The notes below the pieces were generated by a model. It searched no databases. It saw only the letters and a program-made list of their open reading frames with translations, and was not told the DNA's origin. Shown one piece after another: positions 61,150 through 64,000 of a stretch of 64,000 nucleotides of DNA; position 1 is the stretch's first letter, and each line of letters begins with the position of its first letter. The stretch covers positions 571,017-635,016 of the forward strand of contig NZ_LT635861.1 in NCBI RefSeq assembly GCF_900128485.1, in the 5' to 3' direction. The stretch is from Duodenibacillus massiliensis. GTDB taxonomy: Bacteria; Pseudomonadota; Gammaproteobacteria; Burkholderiales; Burkholderiaceae_F. Both the position numbers and the translations under genes were made by a program.

Positions 61150-61860
61150 ATGACAGTTTCGACGGCAGAGACAGCAAAAAAGCCGGGGCGCACCGCCTCG
61201 GACGCCTGCTACAGTCTCGGGGAAGAGATTGCTAACGCGGTCACGCACGGCGTGGCGGCGCTTTTATCCATTGCCGGACTCTGTGTGCTGGTGGCGTTTG
61301 CCGCCAACTACTCGGGGTCGGCCAAAGTCGTGACGGCCGTGAGTATCTTCGGCGCGAGCATGGTGCTTCTTTACACGGCTTCAACGCTTTATCACGCCAT
61401 TCCCAACATCAACGCCAAACGGGTGCTGCAGATCCTTGATCATTCGATGATCTATGTGCTCATTGCCGGTTCTTATACGCCCTTTTGCCTCATTACGCTC
61501 AAAGGTTGGGTGGGCATTGCCCTTTGTATCGCCGTCTGGACGATTGCGGTGGTGGGGGTGAGCCTGCAGAAGATCCTTTTAAAGCGCAGCGACTGGATTA
61601 ACTGCGTGCTTTACCTCGCAATGGGGTGGCTCGTGGTGCTTGCGTTTGATCCGCTCGTGACGGCGCTCCCCGAAGGCGGCCTGTGGCTTTTGGTCGCAGG
61701 CGGCATTGCCTACAGCGTGGGCGTCATTTTCTACATCTGGGAAAAACTCCCCTACGGACATGCGATCTGGCACGTCTTCGTGTTTTTGGGCACGGCCCTG
61801 CAGTTTTTCTCCGTTCTGCTGTACGTCATTCCGGGGGTACTCGATACAGGAGCGGCGTAA
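61150..61860 (+). CDS. HlyIII/PAQR-family membrane protein (TrhA-like)
   Basis: A 236-aa inner-membrane protein with seven hydrophobic segments. Metal-site motifs of the CREST/HlyIII group: YSLGEEIANAVTHGVAALL, STLYHAI...LQILDHSMIYVLIAGSYTPF, and the C-terminal LPYGHAIWHVFVFLGTALQFF. E. coli TrhA belongs here and affects membrane energetics; older names call it hemolysin III. GGGAGG lies upstream of the ATG at 61150. The Fur-like site suggests iron-linked control, which is unusual for the family. Confidence 0.9.
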   Translation: MTVSTAETAKKPGRTASDACYSLGEEIANAVTHGVAALLSIAGLCVLVAFAANYSGSAKVVTAVSIFGASMVLLYTASTLYHAIPNINAKRVLQILDHSMIYVLIAGSYTPFCLITLKGWVGIALCIAVWTIAVVGVSLQKILLKRSDWINCVLYLAMGWLVVLAFDPLVTALPEGGLWLLVAGGIAYSVGVIFYIWEKLPYGHAIWHVFVFLGTALQFFSVLLYVIPGVLDTGAA

Positions 61861-61863
61861 CCG

Positions 61864-62511
61864 ATGATGCGGGATTGGCGGGCTTCGGACTACGCGGTTT
61901 TTACTGAAGCCTTTGACAGTGTCTGGGGTTACGAGGTCAGCAATGATCCCGAAAATCCGTCGCGCCGCATCACGGCGGAAGTCTATGTCGCGGGCGCTCT
62001 GATGCGCTCGGACTTCATCAAAGTCGCAGAGACTGAAGACGGAAAACCGGGCGTACTTTTGTGCGCCGCGTTTTCAGACTTTCCTCTGCCGCCCGCAAGC
62101 CTCACGGCTCAGGCGCAGGCTTGGGCTTCCGTCATTCAGACCGGGGAAGAGGCGCTTTCAAAGACCCGGGAAGGCCGCGCGGAACTGGTGTTTGACGAAC
62201 GGCTTAACGCAATGAACGACCGCTTTAAGACGCGGCTTGAGGAAAGAGGGCTTGCCGCTCAGGCTGAGCTCGTTTTTCTCATTGCGCACCCGGAGGGGCG
62301 CGGGCAGGGCCTGGCAAGCGAGGCGCTTGCGGCGTTTGATGAAGAATGTGTGAGGCGCCGCGTTAAGCGCGCGGTTCTTTTTACGGACAACCACTGTGAG
62401 CGCAGGCCTTATCTGAAAAAAGGCTGGGTGCAGGAAGAAACCGAAGTCTGGCCCGAAAGCGAATACGGGCCGAACTTCGTCTCTTTTGCCTTTGTTAAGC
62501 GCTACGGCTGA
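61864..62511 (+). CDS. GNAT-family N-acetyltransferase
   Basis: A 215-aa acetyltransferase. The acetyl-CoA-binding motif A is ELVFLIAHPEGRGQGLASEALAAFDE, followed by AVLFTDNHCERRPYLKKGWVQE (motif B). The first 100 residues are less conserved. It starts 3 nt after the HlyIII stop and is probably in the same transcript. The substrate is unknown. Its last 10 nt overlap the end of the convergent small gene. Confidence 0.82.
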   Translation: MMRDWRASDYAVFTEAFDSVWGYEVSNDPENPSRRITAEVYVAGALMRSDFIKVAETEDGKPGVLLCAAFSDFPLPPASLTAQAQAWASVIQTGEEALSKTREGRAELVFDERLNAMNDRFKTRLEERGLAAQAELVFLIAHPEGRGQGLASEALAAFDEECVRRRVKRAVLFTDNHCERRPYLKKGWVQEETEVWPESEYGPNFVSFAFVKRYG

Positions 62512-62765
62512 GACTTAAAGGGCATTGAGGCGGGCCAGGCCACCAGATCATCATGATCCATGATTTCGGCTGCCTGCGGACCCACGCGGGCGGAATTCAC
62601 GGCGTAGTTGAGTTTGGCGTAAAGCGCTGTGATCTCGTGCTCCATCACGCCTTCGGCTTTGCGGGGATCCTCTTCAATGAGGTTGATGGCGTGCGCGAGC
62701 TCTTCGGCCGCATCGTTTAACGTCAGAAGCAGCCATTCGGTATCAATTTTTCCGTTCTGCGTCAT
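62502..62765 (-). CDS. Uncharacterised 87-aa protein coupled to an acetyltransferase
   Basis: A small acidic, mostly helical protein, MTQNGKIDTEWLLLTLNDAAEELAHAINLIEEDPRKAEGVMEHEITALYAKLNYAVNSA. No signal peptide, membrane helix or known motif. Its ATG overlaps the stop of the upstream acetyltransferase (ATGA), so the two are translationally coupled. I recognise no family. The coding frame is well formed and conserved-looking in composition, so I regard it as real. Confidence 0.65.
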   Translation of the reverse strand: MTQNGKIDTEWLLLTLNDAAEELAHAINLIEEDPRKAEGVMEHEITALYAKLNYAVNSARVGPQAAEIMDHDDLVAWPASMPFKSQP

Positions 62766-63301
62766 TTGGCGGCATCCTTTTCAAACGGATTAAGCGTAAG
62801 TTCCATAAAGACGCAATCAAGGGGCCGGCCGAACTTAATGCCGCAGTTATGCATCGTGCCGATCATGGAAAAGCCGAGCTTGGTGTGAAGCCCGATCGAA
62901 GGCTTGTTTTCGCTGTCACCGATGACGCTGACCATCTGTTTGTATCCGAGGTCGCGGCAGCGGTTGATGAGTTCAGCGAGAAGCGCGGATCCGACTCCGA
63001 GGTCCCGTGCGGCCTGTGCCACATAGATGGAATCCTCGACCGTGGTGTCATAGGCCTTTCTTTCACGGAAAGGTCCCGCATAGGCGTAGCCCAGAACGAC
63101 GGAAGGCTTATCCTCGCGCACCGCCACGATGTAAGGGGAGTGCCGCTCGGCAATGTGGTGAAAGCGCCGCTTCATTTCCTCAACGGTCGGGGCTTCAAGT
63201 TCAAAGCTTCCCGTGCCGTGCAGCACGTGATAACCGTAAATAGCCGTGATCTGTTCCACATCGGCTTCCGTGGCCGTGCGGATGGTAAAAGCCCTGCTCA
63301 C
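62762..63301 (-). CDS. GNAT acetyltransferase, phosphinothricin/methionine sulfoximine type
   Basis: A 179-aa N-acetyltransferase of the Pat/MddA group. The family opening IRTATEADVEQITAIYGYHVLHGTGSFELEAPT, the GYAYAGPFRERKAYDTTVEDSIYV segment, motif A LGVGSALLAELINRCRDLGYKQM and GDSENKPSIGLHTKLGF are all present. Such enzymes acetylate methionine sulfoximine or sulfone and phosphinothricin; the natural substrate is likely a methionine derivative. ATG 63301; coupled downstream to the 87-aa gene. Confidence 0.88.
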   Translation of the reverse strand: MSRAFTIRTATEADVEQITAIYGYHVLHGTGSFELEAPTVEEMKRRFHHIAERHSPYIVAVREDKPSVVLGYAYAGPFRERKAYDTTVEDSIYVAQAARDLGVGSALLAELINRCRDLGYKQMVSVIGDSENKPSIGLHTKLGFSMIGTMHNCGIKFGRPLDCVFMELTLNPFEKDAAK

Positions 63302-63495
63302 AGGTGCCTCCCGAAATGCTCGAAGATAACTGAAGGCCGTAATGTAGCGCAGTGCCCGTTTTTTCGCTTTCGAAATGTTGCTTTTCCGGCCTTTCGGTTA
63401 ACGGACTGAGGCTCTTTGTGTGCAGTCTTTGCTGCCGAAGCTGCCGTTGGTTTCGACCCGGGCAAAATGACCGTGCATTGTCATAGGAGTAGGTC

Positions 63496-63870
63496 ATGCA
63501 GAAAAAACTTTGGGCATTGGCGGCTGCCGTGTCGGCTCTCGCCGTAACTGCCGGTTGCAGCACACAGACGCAGACGGCAGAGGAATCAGAGGTCGTTGCA
63601 GACAACGGCCGCGGGTGTCTCATAATCGTGGCGGATCATCCTTACAGTTTTAAGGACTGGCGGTTTGACGAAACCGCACAGGCACTGGCTCACGCCTCGG
63701 GCTGCTTTATTTCCATTGAAGACCGTGAGGTCTATGCCCAGAAGATTTCCCCGGTTGAAGGCCGCATGAGTATCCGTGACGCGGTCGCGCAGGCTCTGAA
63801 GGGCACAGCCTTTGAAATCAAGGAGGCCACAAACGATCACAGAATTTCCCGCAGGAAGCCCGGGGCTTGA
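63496..63870 (+). CDS. Small lipoprotein, 3' end truncated by an IS insertion
   Basis: As read, 124 aa with a lipoprotein signal (MQKKLWALAAAVSALAVTAGC). The mature part, VADNGRGCLIIVADHPYSFKDWRFDETAQALAHASGCFISIEDREVYAQKISPVEGRMSIRDAVAQALKGTAFEI, resembles a secretin/TonB short N-terminal (STN) domain, found in FecA-like receptors and lipoproteins. Native sequence ends at 63840 (EATNDH); the last nine residues come from the IS left end. Whether much was lost is unknown because the other side of the element lies outside the window. Confidence 0.7.
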   Translation: MQKKLWALAAAVSALAVTAGCSTQTQTAEESEVVADNGRGCLIIVADHPYSFKDWRFDETAQALAHASGCFISIEDREVYAQKISPVEGRMSIRDAVAQALKGTAFEIKEATNDHRISRRKPGA

Positions 63871-64000
63871 GCCCCGGGAGGAATGCGGGCTTTCGAAATT
63901 TTTTAATCTTGGCCCAAACGCAGCCAAACCATGCACATAGTTTTCGCTTAAGGTATATTCAGCCGCTATGAAATCGCGCACACCGTCCTTTGTCATCGAG
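63841..64000 (+). mobile_element. Left end of a second IS1341-type element (continues past window)
   Basis: 160 bp identical, in opposite orientation, to 52110-51951. It begins right after TCAC, has the hairpin CCCGGGGC-TTGA-GCCCCGGG (63859-63878) and reaches the tnpB start. Perfect identity implies recent movement. Confidence 0.9.
63968..64000 (+). CDS. tnpB: tnpB, 5' fragment cut by the window edge
   Basis: Eleven codons visible (MKSRTPSFVIE), identical to the start of the broken copy at 51983. Whether this copy is intact cannot be seen. Confidence 0.8.
   Translation, partial: MKSRTPSFVIE

Noticed and set aside
63586..63996. 136-aa minus-strand ORF at the right edge
   Set aside because: It is antisense to the lipoprotein gene and to the IS left end; shared only because the IS end is repeated near 52 kb.

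Overview
The window reads as chromosome of a GC-rich, strictly or mostly anaerobic betaproteobacterium. The gene content and order best fit the Sutterellaceae (Burkholderiales; Sutterella/Parasutterella-like gut bacteria). This is inferred from divergent rpsT/murJ, an E. coli-type ArgG, a complete ccmABCDEFGHI operon, a Ralstonia-type hydrogenase accessory cluster, class III ribonucleotide reductase, a rubrerythrin and a CstA-type carrier. No rRNA gene or alignment was available to confirm it.

Layout. 1-3.2 kb: a possible structured RNA, a HAD phosphatase, rpsT and murJ. 3.2-13.2 kb: a macrodomain protein, then an eleven-gene minus-strand [NiFe]-hydrogenase assembly operon (hupG-hupH-hupI-hupJ-hupK-hypA-hypB-hypF-hypC-hypD-hypE). 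It matches the distal half of the Ralstonia hox/hyp operon but has no structural subunit, maturation protease or HupF/HoxL next to it. 13.6-18.4 kb: truC, yggS, ilvD and a MATE exporter. 18.7-19.7 kb: a decayed IS605-type tnpB. 19.8-27.0 kb: the cytochrome c maturation operon ccmA-I. 27-35.5 kb: a DJ-1/PfpI protein with a broken signal peptide, a SIMPL protein, an EamA exporter, a tyrosine recombinase, an unknown 315-aa protein, an orphan TtrS-like sensor kinase and bioY. 35.6-43 kb: argG, a CDF metal exporter, leuCD, rng and a TauE-like exporter.

43-50.5 kb is the anaerobic core: a long structured leader, nrdD, a separate 60-aa gene carrying the glycyl-radical motif, nrdG, a decayed Doc toxin module, a rubrerythrin with rubredoxin centres at both ends, and cstA. 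50.5-53.2 kb: a broken IS605-type element inserted in the 3' end of mltB. 53.3-62.5 kb: a lipoprotein, gluQ, an MFS exporter, a Gly-Cys-Gly-Gly tRNA cluster, xseB-ispA-dxs-murB, a HlyIII-family protein behind a Fur-box-like site, and acetyltransferases. The window ends inside a second copy of the same IS, identical over the visible 160 bp, which truncates a small lipoprotein gene.

The strongest observation is the split class III ribonucleotide reductase. The large subunit (43569-45593) ends after its C-terminal Cys/His metal motif and lacks the RVxGY glycyl-radical segment. That segment is encoded 69 nt downstream by a tiny ORF with its own strong ribosome-binding site, and the radical-SAM activase follows. 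Several start codons differ from the longest open frame; the reason is given for each.
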